NCBI GenBank assembly: GCA_050954785.1
Contig: JBPBQO010000059.1
Span: 1 to 57,182 of the forward strand
Reading direction: 5' to 3'
Origin: Lichenicola sp050954785
GTDB lineage: Bacteria; Pseudomonadota; Alphaproteobacteria; Acetobacterales; Acetobacteraceae
DNA length: 57,182 nucleotides
The translations under genes were made by a program, and so were the position numbers. Below the pieces are notes generated by a model that worked only from the letters and a program-made list of their open reading frames with translations, was not told the origin of the DNA and did no database searches. This document shows, piece after piece, positions 8,124 through 16,790 of this stretch. The stretch's first letter is position 1, and each line of letters begins with the position of its first letter.

Positions 8124-10088
8124 ATGAGCAAGGTAATCGGGATCGACCTGGGCACGACCAATTCGTGCGTCTCCATCCGCGAGGGTGACGAGAACCGGGT
8201 GATCGAGAATAGCGAGGGTGCGCGTACGACGCCCTCCATGGTCGCCTTTGCCGAGAATGGCGAGCGACTGGTCGGCCAGGCCGCCAAGCGCCAGGCCGTC
8301 ACCAACCCGACCAATACCCTCTATGCCGTGAAGCGCCTGATCGGTCGCCGCTTTAACGACCCGACCGTCGAGAAGGACCGCGCGCTGGTTCCGTTCGACA
8401 TCGTCAAGGGCGATAACGGCGATGCCTGGGTCGAGGCCCGTGGCCAGAAATATTCGCCGTCGCAGATCGCGGCGTTCGTGCTCGGCAAGATGAAGGAAAC
8501 CGCCGAGACCTATCTCGGTGAGACCGTCAGCCAGGCCGTCATCACCGTCCCGGCCTACTTCAACGATGCCCAGCGCCAGGCGACCAAGGATGCCGGCCGT
8601 ATCGCCGGTCTCGAAGTGCTGCGCATCATCAACGAGCCGACCGCGGCTGCCCTGGCCTATGGCCTCGAGCGTCGTAACGGCGGCACGGTCGCCGTGTACG
8701 ACCTCGGCGGCGGCACCTTCGATGTGTCCGTGCTCGAGATCTCGGACGGCGTCATCGAGGTGAAGTCGACCAACGGCGACACCTTCCTCGGCGGCGAGGA
8801 TTTCGATGCCCGGGTAATTTCCTACCTCGCGGACGAGTTCAAGCGCGAGCAGGGAATCGACCTGCGCCAGGACAAGCTGGCTCTGCAGCGCCTGAAGGAA
8901 GCCTCCGAGAAGGCCAAGATCGAGCTGTCCTCCTCCAAGGAGACCGAGATCAACCTGCCCTTCATCACCGCCGATGCCTCCGGGCCGAAGCACTTGGTGT
9001 TGAAGCTGACCCGGGCGAAGCTCGAGAGCCTGGTCGCCGACCTGATCGAGCGGACTCTCGGCCCATGCCGCGCTGCCCTGAAGGACGCGTCGGTCACGGC
9101 GAGCGAGATCGAGGAAGTGATCCTGGTCGGCGGTATGACCCGCATGCCCAAGGTCATCGAGATCGTGAAGCAGTTCTTCGGCAAGGAGCCGGCCCGCAAC
9201 GTGAACCCCGACGAAGTCGTGGCGATCGGTGCAGCGGTCCAGGGTGCCGTGCTGAAGGGCGACGTCAAGGACGTGCTGCTGCTCGACGTGACGCCGCTGT
9301 CGCTCGGCATCGAGACGCTGGGCGGAGTGTTCACCCGCCTGATCGATCGCAACACGACCATCCCGACCAAGAAGAGCCAGACCTTCTCGACCGCTGAGGA
9401 CAACCAGGGCGCCGTGACCATCAAGGTCAGCCAGGGTGAGCGCGAGATGGCGGCCGACAACAAGGTGCTGGGTCAGTTCGACCTGATGGGGATCCCGCCG
9501 GCACCACGCGGCGTGCCGCAGATCGAGGTCACCTTCGATATCGATGCCAACGGCATCGTGTCGGTGTCTGCCAAGGACAAGGCGACCAATAAGGAGCAGC
9601 AGATCCGCATCCAGGCCTCCGGCGGCCTGTCGGACAACGACATCGAGCGCATGGTCAAGGAAGCCGAGGCGAATGCCGACGCTGACAAGGCCAAGCGTGC
9701 GTCCGTCGAGGCCCGAAACCATGCCGAGAGCCTGGTTCATCAGACCGAGAAGACGCTGTCCGAGAGCGGCGATAAGATCCCGGCCGCCGAGAAATCGGAA
9801 GCCGAGACCGCGATCGCTGCGACCAAGGCGGCTATGGAAGGCAGCGATGTCGAGGCGGTGAAGGCCGCGACCGAGCGGCTTGGCCAGGTGTCGATGAAGA
9901 TCGGCGAGGCGATGTACAAGGCCAGCGCCGGCGAAGCGGCAGGCGCTGCCGGTGCCGGCGAGCCACCGCATGGTGCGTCTGCCGGTCCGGGTGCGAGCCA
10001 GGGCGGCAATGCAGGCGGTGCATCTGCCGGCGAGCGTGTGGTCGATGCCGACTTCGAGGATATCGACGACAAGAAGAAGTCTGCCTGA
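8124..10088 (+). CDS. dnaK: DnaK (Hsp70) chaperone
   Basis: 654 aa, full family length. The nucleotide-binding domain begins with IGIDLGTTNSCV (phosphate-1 loop), has the phosphate-2 signature near VAVYDLGGGTFDVSVLE and the third Hsp70 signature VILVGGMTRMPK. The interdomain linker VLLLDVTPLSLGIE leads into the substrate-binding domain (about 390-510). The helical lid is followed by a Gly/Ala/Ser-rich tail ending in EDIDDKKKSA. A good ribosome site (GAGGAGAG) precedes the ATG. A strong terminator separates it from dnaJ. It works with GrpE and DnaJ in protein folding and, in alphaproteobacteria, in control of RpoH. Confidence 0.98.
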   Translation: MSKVIGIDLGTTNSCVSIREGDENRVIENSEGARTTPSMVAFAENGERLVGQAAKRQAVTNPTNTLYAVKRLIGRRFNDPTVEKDRALVPFDIVKGDNGDAWVEARGQKYSPSQIAAFVLGKMKETAETYLGETVSQAVITVPAYFNDAQRQATKDAGRIAGLEVLRIINEPTAAALAYGLERRNGGTVAVYDLGGGTFDVSVLEISDGVIEVKSTNGDTFLGGEDFDARVISYLADEFKREQGIDLRQDKLALQRLKEASEKAKIELSSSKETEINLPFITADASGPKHLVLKLTRAKLESLVADLIERTLGPCRAALKDASVTASEIEEVILVGGMTRMPKVIEIVKQFFGKEPARNVNPDEVVAIGAAVQGAVLKGDVKDVLLLDVTPLSLGIETLGGVFTRLIDRNTTIPTKKSQTFSTAEDNQGAVTIKVSQGEREMAADNKVLGQFDLMGIPPAPRGVPQIEVTFDIDANGIVSVSAKDKATNKEQQIRIQASGGLSDNDIERMVKEAEANADADKAKRASVEARNHAESLVHQTEKTLSESGDKIPAAEKSEAETAIAATKAAMEGSDVEAVKAATERLGQVSMKIGEAMYKASAGEAAGAAGAGEPPHGASAGPGASQGGNAGGASAGERVVDADFEDIDDKKKSA

Positions 10089-10117
10089 TCGTTTTCGCAG
10101 ACTAGACGTGTGGAAGG

Positions 10118-10152
10118 CGCCCGCGCTTCGGTTCGAAGGCGGGCGCTTTTTC
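10118..10152 (+). terminator. Intrinsic terminator after dnaK
   Basis: GCGCCCGC (10118-10125) pairs with GCGGGCGC (10140-10147). Inside it CTTCG pairs with CGAAG around a GTT loop, leaving a single bulged G, and five T follow (10148-10152). The long GC stem with T-run lies 30 bases after the dnaK stop and about 75 bases before dnaJ. It should attenuate read-through, so dnaJ may be made at a lower level than dnaK or use another promoter. Confidence 0.85.
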
Positions 10153-10226
10153 TTGGGAATTGACGACGGAAACAACTGGTCGGCGTGCCTTCTACGGGGC
10201 GCCGGCTGGTCTCCGGTGAGGTAGAC

Positions 10227-11363
10227 ATGGCCAAGCAGGATTACTACGCGACCTTGGAGGTCGCTCGGGATGCCTCTGCGGACGACCTCAAGAAGGCGTA
10301 TCGCAAACTCGCCATGAAGTATCACCCGGATCGAAATGCCGGGGACAAGGCTTCCGAAGCCCGGTTCAAGGAGCTCAACGAAGCCTATGACGTCCTGAAG
10401 GACGATCAGAAGCGCGCGGCCTACGATCGCTTCGGCCATGCTGCGTTCGAGGGCGGCGGTCCTGGGCCGGGCGCTGGCGGCTTCGAGGCCGGCGGTGGTC
10501 TCGGCGATATCTTCGATCAGGTTTTCGGCGACATGATGGGCGGCCGTCGTGGCGGCGGCGGTGGTCCGCGTGCTGGTGCCGACGTGCGTGCCCAGGTCGA
10601 GATCAGCCTTACCGATGCGTTCTCGGGCATCAAGGTGCCGTTGCGCGTGCCCAGCCGGATTACCTGCGAGGCCTGCAACGGCAGTGGTTCCGAGGACAAG
10701 GCACGTGGTGCCGAGACCTGCCCGACCTGCCATGGCGCCGGCAAGGTGCGGGCGCAGCAGGGCTTCTTCCTGGTCGAGCGTGGGTGCCCGACCTGTGGGG
10801 GCCGTGGCCGTGTCGTGCGCAATCCGTGCAAGGTCTGCCGCGGTGCCGGCACCGTCGAGCGCGATCGCAATCTCTCGGTCGATATCCCCGCCGGCATCGA
10901 GGACGGAACCCGTCTGCGTGTCCAGGGCGAGGGCGAGGCAGGACCGCAAGGGTCTCCGAACGGCGACCTGTATCTGCATGTCGGCGTGAAGCCGCACGAA
11001 ATATTCCAGCGCGACGGTGCCACCGTGGTGGTACGGGTGCCTGTCGGCATGACGATGGCGGCATTGGGCGGTCATGTGGAAGTGCCGGTCGTCGATGGCA
11101 CCCGCACCAAACTCACTGTCCCGGCAGGTAGCCAGACCGGAGACCAGCACAGGCTGCGTGGGAAAGGTTTTTCGGCACTGCGCAGTGCGGCCCGTGGCGA
11201 CATGTATGTCGTATTCGCGGTCGAGACACCGCGTCATCTGACCAAGCGTCAGCGTGAACTGCTCGAGGAGTTCCAGGCCGAAGGCGGCGAAAACGACAAG
11301 AGCAATCCGGAAACGGAGGGGTTCTTCAGCCGGGTTCGGGACTTTTTCGAGGGAAGAAGCTGA
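10227..11363 (+). CDS. dnaJ: DnaJ (Hsp40) co-chaperone
   Basis: 378 aa from the ATG at 10227; the frame is open upstream but MAKQDYYATLEV is the conserved N-terminus. The J domain has YHPDRNAG (the HPD that stimulates the DnaK ATPase) within the first 40 residues. A Gly-rich linker follows (about 75-125), then four zinc-binding repeats CEACNGSG, CPTCHGAG, CPTCGGRG and CKVCRGAG, and a C-terminal substrate domain. All eight zinc cysteines are present, making it a class A DnaJ. dapB follows after about 200 bases. Confidence 0.97.
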   Translation: MAKQDYYATLEVARDASADDLKKAYRKLAMKYHPDRNAGDKASEARFKELNEAYDVLKDDQKRAAYDRFGHAAFEGGGPGPGAGGFEAGGGLGDIFDQVFGDMMGGRRGGGGGPRAGADVRAQVEISLTDAFSGIKVPLRVPSRITCEACNGSGSEDKARGAETCPTCHGAGKVRAQQGFFLVERGCPTCGGRGRVVRNPCKVCRGAGTVERDRNLSVDIPAGIEDGTRLRVQGEGEAGPQGSPNGDLYLHVGVKPHEIFQRDGATVVVRVPVGMTMAALGGHVEVPVVDGTRTKLTVPAGSQTGDQHRLRGKGFSALRSAARGDMYVVFAVETPRHLTKRQRELLEEFQAEGGENDKSNPETEGFFSRVRDFFEGRS

Positions 11364-11377
11364 AGTAAGGGCAAATC

Positions 11378-11392
11378 CCGGTAAAATACCGG
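11378..11392 (+). repeat. Small hairpin downstream of dnaJ
   Basis: CCGGTA (11378-11383) and TACCGG (11387-11392) form a perfect 6-bp stem around AAA, 15 bases after the dnaJ stop. There is no T-run, so termination is doubtful. The rest of the 197-base gap up to dapB holds a TTGACA (11421-11426) with a weak downstream box GTGATC at 17-base spacing, and a run of nine C at 11482-11490. A promoter for dapB here is possible but not demonstrable. Confidence 0.35.
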
Positions 11393-11560
11393 TAGCAACT
11401 GCGTGAGTTAAGGCAAAGCCTTGACATGGTTGTTGAACCAAGCGTGATCGGAGTTTAACTAAATCATGCTTGCGGTGACGTCCCCCCCCCACCCTCGCCG
11501 TAGGCAGGAAATGGCGGCGCGATCCGTGCGGTCGCGCCGCCGATCTTCCCGATCGATCCC

Positions 11561-12334
11561 GTGCGTATAGGTATCGCCGGAATAGCCGGTCGTGTGGGGC
11601 GTGTTCTCGTTCAGGAAGTGCGGCTTGCCGGTATCGACTTGTCCGGTGGCAGTGTCCGGCCAGGTAGCACCGATGTATTGATCGAACCGGACATTTTTTT
11701 GTTCGACGATATTGTCGGTCTCGCAGCGCAGTCCGATGTCGTGATCGACTTCACCCATGCCGATACTGTTGTGCACCATGCCGATGCCCTGTCGAGCAGC
11801 GGCACCGGCTGGATATTGGGTACGACCGGCCTTTCGCATGAGGCGCAAGCTTCGGTCGACCGTGCCGCCCGATTCATACCGATCGTACAGGCGGCCAATT
11901 TCTCTTCAGGCGTTGCCCTGTTGCTCGACCTTGCCAGGCGCATGGCGCAGGCGTTGCCGGCCGAGACCTATGATGCCGAAATTCTCGAGATGCATCATCG
12001 GCAGAAAGTCGATGCGCCGTCGGGAACCGCGCTGGCACTTGGAAAGACCGTTGCCGAGGTGCGTGGCGTAAGCCTGGATGATGTGCGCGAAAGCGGTCGG
12101 GACGGCCATACCGGGCTGCGAGGTCCAGGCGCGATCGGGTTCGCGGCCTTGCGCGGTGGGCAGATCGTCGGTGAACACACGCTCATGTTCACCTCCGGCA
12201 GCGAGCAGATCGCCTTGACCCATCGCGCGTTCGACCGTCGCGTCTTCGCAGCCGGCGCGGTCCGTGCGGCACTTTGGGCCGATGGGCGTTCGCCGGGTCT
12301 GTATGGTATGGAGGACGTGCTGGGACTTCGCTGA
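11561..12334 (+). CDS. dapB: 4-hydroxy-tetrahydrodipicolinate reductase
   Basis: 257 aa. DapB reduces 4-hydroxy-tetrahydrodipicolinate in the lysine/diaminopimelate pathway using NAD(P)H. The start is a GTG giving VRIGIAGIAGRVGR (nucleotide-binding loop; family consensus G-x-G-x-x-G-R, here with Ile-Ala in place of the first Gly-Ala pair). GTTGLS, ANFSSGVALL, the catalytic-site signature EMHHRQKVDAPSGTAL and the C-terminal GLYGMEDVLGL are all present. The length is slightly below the E. coli enzyme. Its position behind dnaK-dnaJ is conserved in many alphaproteobacteria. A start slightly further upstream cannot be excluded, but no ATG is available. Confidence 0.93.
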   Translation: MRIGIAGIAGRVGRVLVQEVRLAGIDLSGGSVRPGSTDVLIEPDIFLFDDIVGLAAQSDVVIDFTHADTVVHHADALSSSGTGWILGTTGLSHEAQASVDRAARFIPIVQAANFSSGVALLLDLARRMAQALPAETYDAEILEMHHRQKVDAPSGTALALGKTVAEVRGVSLDDVRESGRDGHTGLRGPGAIGFAALRGGQIVGEHTLMFTSGSEQIALTHRAFDRRVFAAGAVRAALWADGRSPGLYGMEDVLGLR

Positions 12335-12443
12335 CCCGGTCGACCGCAGTGTTTCTTGACCCTCTCGGCGCTTTCCGCCAAACCCCCCACCTTCGACGGC
12401 TGCCCGCATCAGGCGCATCCGGCCGTGCCATGCGAGGAGCACC

Positions 12444-13631
12444 ATGCGCAACAAGGGCGACTTCCTGTTCACGTCGGAATCAGTGTCCGAGGGCCACCCG
12501 GACAAGGTAGCCGATCGGATCAGCGATACGGTGCTGGACTGCTTCCTGGCAGCCGATCCGGAGGCGCGCGTTGCTTGTGAGACGCTGGTCACCACCAACC
12601 GCATCGTGCTGGCCGGCGAAGTCCGCGGGCCTGCTTCCGTGACCCGGGAGCTGCTGGTCGAGGCGACCCGCGCGGCTGTCCGCGACATCGGCTACGACCA
12701 GTCCGGCTTCTCCTGGCGCAATGCCGAGGTGCAGTACTACTTGCACGCCCAGTCCGCCGACATCGCCGTCGGTGTCGATAGCGACGGCAACAAGGACGAG
12801 GGCGCCGGCGACCAGGGCATCATGTTCGGTTTCGCCACGCGCGAGACCGAAACGCTGATGCCGGCGCCGATCCATTACGCACATGCCATCCTTCGCCGCA
12901 TGAACGAGCTGCGCAAAAACGGTGACCCGCGCGGCCGTGGCCTGCAGCCGGATGCCAAGAGCCAGGTGACGCTGCACTACGTCGACGGCAAGCCGGTCGG
13001 CGCCACCAGCGTGGTGATCTCGACCCAGCATGACGAAGGTATGGCCCAGGCCGATATCCGCGAGGCGTTGCGTGGCATCGTCGCCGACGTGCTGCCCGCC
13101 GGCTGGGAGGTTCCCGAGGACCAGTTCTACGTCAACCCTACCGGCATCTTCGTGATCGGCGGTCCGGATGGCGATTGCGGCCTGACCGGGCGCAAGATCA
13201 TCGTCGACACCTACGGCGGTGCGGCGCCACATGGCGGCGGCGCCTTCTCGGGCAAGGATCCGACCAAGGTCGATCGCTCGGCCGCCTATGTGTGCCGCTA
13301 CCTGGCCAAGAACATCGTTGCCGCCGGCCTTGCCGATCGCTGCACGCTGCAGATTGCCTACGCCATCGGCGTGTCGCAGCCGCTTTCGGTCTATGTGGAC
13401 CTCGATGGTTCCGGCCACGACGTGGACGAGGCACGGCTGGAGCGGGTGTTGCGCGACGTGGTCGACCTCACCCCGCGCGGTATCCGCAAGCACCTGCGCC
13501 TGAACCGTCCGATCTATGCCGCCACATCGGCATATGGTCATTTCGGACGCATACCGGACCCCGCGACGGACAGCTTTACCTGGGAAAAGACCGATCTGGT
13601 CGATACCCTCAGGCAAGCATTCAACCGCTAG
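12444..13631 (+). CDS. metK: S-adenosylmethionine synthetase
   Basis: 395 aa. It makes S-adenosylmethionine from methionine and ATP. Signatures: FTSESVSEGHPDKVADR at the N-terminus (ATP site), GAGDQGIMFGFATRET, and the Gly-rich GGGAFSGKDPTKVDRSAAY loop. The ATG is preceded by GCGAGGAGCACC, a strong ribosome site. The 109-base gap from dapB was inspected for SAM-II and SAM/SAH riboswitch patterns and none was convincing. trmB follows 14 bases after the stop and is probably co-transcribed. Confidence 0.97.
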   Translation: MRNKGDFLFTSESVSEGHPDKVADRISDTVLDCFLAADPEARVACETLVTTNRIVLAGEVRGPASVTRELLVEATRAAVRDIGYDQSGFSWRNAEVQYYLHAQSADIAVGVDSDGNKDEGAGDQGIMFGFATRETETLMPAPIHYAHAILRRMNELRKNGDPRGRGLQPDAKSQVTLHYVDGKPVGATSVVISTQHDEGMAQADIREALRGIVADVLPAGWEVPEDQFYVNPTGIFVIGGPDGDCGLTGRKIIVDTYGGAAPHGGGAFSGKDPTKVDRSAAYVCRYLAKNIVAAGLADRCTLQIAYAIGVSQPLSVYVDLDGSGHDVDEARLERVLRDVVDLTPRGIRKHLRLNRPIYAATSAYGHFGRIPDPATDSFTWEKTDLVDTLRQAFNR

Positions 13632-13645
13632 GCGGCAAGACGGTC

Positions 13646-14341
13646 ATGGCGGTAAAGCCGCCGCCTGATCGCCTCTACGGTCGGCAGCGCAGCCATCCGT
13701 TGCGGCCACGCCAGCAACTCCTGCTGGATGTGACGCTGCCGCGCCTGCGTTTTGCCGAAGCGGATGCCGGCGCCCCGGCGCAGGCGTTCGGCCGCGTTCC
13801 GGAGCAACTCTGGCTGGAGGTCGGCTTCGGCGGCGGCGAGCATAGCCTGGCGCAGCACGAGGCTAATCCGGCAGTCGGGCTGATTGCCTGCGAAGTGTTC
13901 GAGAACGGTCTTTGCTCGTTGCTGTCGCGGCTGGTGCCCGAGGGTGCCGAGGACACGGCACCCGTGCCCGACCTGCTGCGGGTCTGGGACGATGATGCCC
14001 GGACGCTGCTTCGGCTGCTGCCGGACGCCTGCCTCGACCGGCTGTTCCTGCTGTTCCCGGACCCGTGGCCGAAAACCCGGCATGCCAAGCGCCGGTTCGT
14101 GCATCCGGAAACCATCCCGCTGTTGGCTCGTGTCCTGAAGCCCGGCGCCACATGGCGTGTCGCCAGCGACGATCCCACCTACCAGGCCTGGGTGCTCGAG
14201 GTGATGGGTGCCCAGGAGGTGTTCGACGCCCCGCCGCCGGCCGCAGAGCGTCCGGAAGGTTGGCCGCCGACGCGCTACGAGGCAAAGGCGCTCGCGGCTG
14301 GCCGGCATCCGCTTTACTGGTCGTTCGTCCGGCGCACGTGA
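13646..14341 (+). CDS. trmB: tRNA (guanine-N7-)-methyltransferase
   Basis: 231 aa from the ATG at 13646, 14 bases behind metK. It methylates guanosine 46 of tRNA using SAM, the product of the preceding gene. The SAM-binding motif LEVGFGGGEH, the FPDPWPKTRHAKRRFVHPE substrate/catalytic block and the C-terminal PTRYEAKALAAGR block are diagnostic of TrmB. The metK-trmB pairing recurs in alphaproteobacteria. Confidence 0.95.
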   Translation: MAVKPPPDRLYGRQRSHPLRPRQQLLLDVTLPRLRFAEADAGAPAQAFGRVPEQLWLEVGFGGGEHSLAQHEANPAVGLIACEVFENGLCSLLSRLVPEGAEDTAPVPDLLRVWDDDARTLLRLLPDACLDRLFLLFPDPWPKTRHAKRRFVHPETIPLLARVLKPGATWRVASDDPTYQAWVLEVMGAQEVFDAPPPAAERPEGWPPTRYEAKALAAGRHPLYWSFVRRT

Positions 14342-14384
14342 ACCAGCGCTGGTCTTTCGCGCTCAGCGATCGACCAGAGCGAGG

Positions 14385-14739
14385 ATGGCGATGCTGACGC
14401 GTGTGGCGATCTACCAAGCTCGGTTGAGGCATTCCCAAACGTGCTGGACGTTCGGGTGCAGCGTGTCAGGGAGAGCGATCGCGGCGCCATCCCGATCGTA
14501 ATGGTGCTGAAATGGACTTCGCCGACATGGCGGCGATCGAGAGTTCGCTGGCCTCGGACATCAAGACCCGCTCGCACGCGCTGACGCTGAACGTGCTCAA
14601 GCCATTCAGCGGCCGGTTTTTCCACTCCATTGCGGACACCAGGAACGTTTCCCAGGAGAGGATCCGCGTCGGGAGCGATACGCTCGATTTCCAAGAGCAT
14701 CATCCGATCGTCTTGTTGTTTGGTCGGATAAATCTCTAG
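14385..14739 (+). pseudogene. Frameshifted remnant of a small dimeric alpha-beta barrel (EthD/Dabb-like) protein
   Basis: Protein-like sequence is spread over different frames. An N-terminal MAMLTRVAIY starts at 14385. A second frame gives SSVEAFPNVLDVRVQRV and GAIPIVMVLK (about 14417-14512). A third gives MDFADMAAIESSLASD and the stretch ending near PFSGRFFHSIAD (14512 on). Restoring one A at each of two junctions (near 14417 and in the AAA at 14510-14512) would join them into a protein of roughly 100 residues of the small ferredoxin-like monooxygenase/EthD type. The family assignment is by eye. The third frame stays open to 14739, beyond the recognisable part. It lies between trmB and the convergent lpxD and would otherwise be a 394-base gap. 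Confidence 0.45.
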
Positions 14740-15770
14740 TGGGACGACTGGCTCCGCATCGCCAGTTGTTTCAACAGAGCAACCTGTCGCCAGAATTGCA
14801 GCCGCGGTTGGGCGGGACTGCCGATGACCGCGGCTCCGTCCGGAACATTGGCAATGACGCCGGCCTGGGCACCGATCCGGGCGCGATTGCCGATGGACAG
14901 ATGTGGCGCCATCGCCGCCTGGCCACCAACCTGCACGTAGTCGCCGAGTACCGTGGAGCCTGAAATCCCGACCTGTGCCACGATGATGCAGCTCCGTCCG
15001 ATCTGCACGTTGTGACCGATCTGGACGAGGTTATCGATATGGGTGCCCGCACCGATGATGGTGTCCTGCACCGATCCGCGATCCACCGTGGTGTTCGCGC
15101 CGATTTCCACGTCGTCGCCGATGATGACCCGCCCCAGTTGCGGCACGCGCGACAGCTTTTTCGGACCGCTGGACAGCCCGAACCCTTCCTGTCCGATCCG
15201 TACGCCCGAATGCAGATGAACGCGCGAGCCGAGCAACGCGTGCGTCACGCTGACATGCGACCCGATCGAGCAGTCGTTTCCAAGAACCACGCCGGCTGCG
15301 ATCACGGAATGTGCGCCGATCCGGCTGTTCGCCCCGATCGTCACGCGCTCGCCGATGCACGCATACGCGCCGATTTCCACGGTCGGATGAATGAACGCGC
15401 TGTTTGCGATGGTCGCGGTCGGATGGACACCGGCGACCGCCTCCGCAAGCGGATGGAAAAGGCGGCACACCAGCGACCAGCTTTCGTCGATACGCTCAAC
15501 GACGATCGGCATGACCGAGCTCGGAACGGAGTCGAGCATCTCTTTCTGAACGAGGACGGCACCGGCTTTCGTGTTCCGGAGAGCCTGCTCGTACTTCCTG
15601 TTGTTGAGAAAACTCAGGTCGCCGACAGTCGCATCGGCAAGCGACGCCAGCCCGTGCAACGTGATGTCCGCAGCGTTCGTGGTTCCCTGCGCGGCGGATG
15701 CGATAGCGCGCAGGCTGAACGGTCCGACCCGGTCGTAGAAATGCGGATCGCCTGTATGTGCCTGATACAT
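14736..15770 (-). CDS. lpxD: UDP-3-O-acylglucosamine N-acyltransferase
   Basis: 344 aa from the ATG at 15770; the frame is open further upstream but the extension does not resemble LpxD. It transfers the second hydroxyacyl chain in lipid A synthesis in the cytoplasm. An N-terminal uridine-binding domain (about 1-100, SFLNNRKYEQAL) is followed by a left-handed beta helix of hexapeptide repeats (about 105-290, e.g. VTIGANSRIG), the VDRGSVQDT signature and a QIGHNVQIG segment containing the catalytic-type His. The C-terminus is a helix. It is not beside bamA, fabZ or lpxA, so it may be a second copy. The divergent upstream region has operator-like palindromes. Confidence 0.9.
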   Translation of the reverse strand: MYQAHTGDPHFYDRVGPFSLRAIASAAQGTTNAADITLHGLASLADATVGDLSFLNNRKYEQALRNTKAGAVLVQKEMLDSVPSSVMPIVVERIDESWSLVCRLFHPLAEAVAGVHPTATIANSAFIHPTVEIGAYACIGERVTIGANSRIGAHSVIAAGVVLGNDCSIGSHVSVTHALLGSRVHLHSGVRIGQEGFGLSSGPKKLSRVPQLGRVIIGDDVEIGANTTVDRGSVQDTIIGAGTHIDNLVQIGHNVQIGRSCIIVAQVGISGSTVLGDYVQVGGQAAMAPHLSIGNRARIGAQAGVIANVPDGAAVIGSPAQPRLQFWRQVALLKQLAMRSQSSH

Positions 15771-15830
15771 GGAGTGCGTCCTGTTCACCCGGGCATTAAT
15801 ACCACGACCTCCACAAAAATGAGTGTAACT

Positions 15831-15903
15831 TTTCACAACGTCGTGAAACTCAGGTTTTACCCTGGACATTAACGGTTTTGCGCTACGGTTGACGTCAAAC
15901 CGT
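15831..15903. promoter_or_regulatory. Palindromes in the lpxD / AIM24 divergent region
   Basis: Three symmetric elements sit in the 258-base gap. An 18-base near-palindrome, TTTCAC-AACGTC-GTGAAA (15831-15848), has one mismatched pair. TTGACGTCAA (15888-15897) is a perfect 10-base palindrome. An 8-base inverted repeat, AACGGTTT (15870-15877) and AAACCGTT (15896-15903), encloses part of the second. Elements of this size between divergent starts are typical of transcription-factor operators. No factor can be named. Confidence 0.4.
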
Positions 15904-16028
15904 TGCTGCCCCTGGGCAGCCCGCCACCGTAACGTCGGTGCCGTAGTGCAGCGGTAGCCGCACGCCTTTTCGGTTGCGCAACGAGCCTGCCAGGGTGGCA
16001 AGATGCGGCGTCATCGAAGGAGACCGCC

Positions 16029-16790
16029 ATGCAGACGCGCATTGAGGGCCAGACGCTGCCGGTGCTCTATGTATCGCTGGACCCCTGGGAGAGCATCGTC
16101 TCGGAAACCGGCGAGCTGTCCTGGAAAAGTCCCAACGTCACCCTGCAGACCACCACGGCCGGGGCGGGCTCGTCCGGTTTCCTGGGTGCCGTGAAGCGTT
16201 CACTGGCTGGCGGCGGCTTGTTCATGACGCGGTACAAGGCCGAAGGTGGCCCCGGCTTCATCGCCTTCGCCGCCAAGATCCCCGGGACGATCGCCGAGCA
16301 CCGAATCGAGCCTGGCCGGTCCTACATGTTGCATCGCCACGGCTTCATGTGTGCGACCGAAGGGGTCACGCTCGGGCTGGGCTTCCAGCGCTCGCTCGGC
16401 GCCGGGATATTCGGCGGTGAGGGATTCCGGCTGCAACAGGTATCGGGTAGCGGCACGTTCTGGACCATGCTGGGCGGACAGGTGGTGAGCCATCTGCTGG
16501 CACCCGGCGAGGCGATCGACGTGCATCCCGGCCATGTCGGCATGTTCGAGGACAGCGTGTCGTTCGACATCACCATGCTGCCCGGCATCCGCAACAAGCT
16601 GTTCGGTGGCGACGGGTTCTTCCTGGCCAGGCTGACCGGTCCCGGCAGGATCTGGCTGCAGACCCTGACCATGCCGAACCTGGCCCATGCGCTGGCGCCT
16701 TATCTGGGCGGCGAGACGGTGGCGTCGACCGCCGAGGGGTCCGCACTCGGCGTCGCCGCGTCGAGCTTCATACGGCGCGCGTTCCAGTAG
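16029..16790 (+). CDS. AIM24 / TIGR00266 family protein
   Basis: 253 aa, almost entirely beta strand. The sequence runs LPVLYVSLDPWESIVSE-type opening, a repeated Gly-rich layout (GAGSSGFLGAVKRSLAGGGLFMTRY), PGTIAEHRIEPG, and the C-terminal block with GIRNKLFGGDGFF and ARLTGPGRIWLQTL. These are hallmarks of the AIM24/TIGR00266 family of beta-sandwich proteins, whose bacterial function is unknown; yeast Aim24 is mitochondrial. The ribosome site AAGGAGACCGCC precedes the ATG. Its 3' end overlaps the convergent symporter gene by 23 bases. Confidence 0.85.
   Translation: MQTRIEGQTLPVLYVSLDPWESIVSETGELSWKSPNVTLQTTTAGAGSSGFLGAVKRSLAGGGLFMTRYKAEGGPGFIAFAAKIPGTIAEHRIEPGRSYMLHRHGFMCATEGVTLGLGFQRSLGAGIFGGEGFRLQQVSGSGTFWTMLGGQVVSHLLAPGEAIDVHPGHVGMFEDSVSFDITMLPGIRNKLFGGDGFFLARLTGPGRIWLQTLTMPNLAHALAPYLGGETVASTAEGSALGVAASSFIRRAFQ

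Noticed and set aside
7758..11492. Open minus-strand frame of 1244 codons opposite dnaK and dnaJ
   Set aside because: It is antisense to two certain chaperone genes, rich in Leu, Asp, Gly and His as expected from the reversed codon pattern in GC-rich DNA, and has no domain or ribosome site.
12335..12443. Possible SAM riboswitch before metK
   Set aside because: None of the conserved SAM-II or SAM/SAH core sequences or stem-pseudoknot arrangements could be found in the 109 bases.
15938..16010. tRNA-like stretch (TAGTGCAGCGGTAGCCGC resembles a D-arm)
   Set aside because: No matching acceptor stem, anticodon stem or TTCGA-type T-arm can be folded around it.
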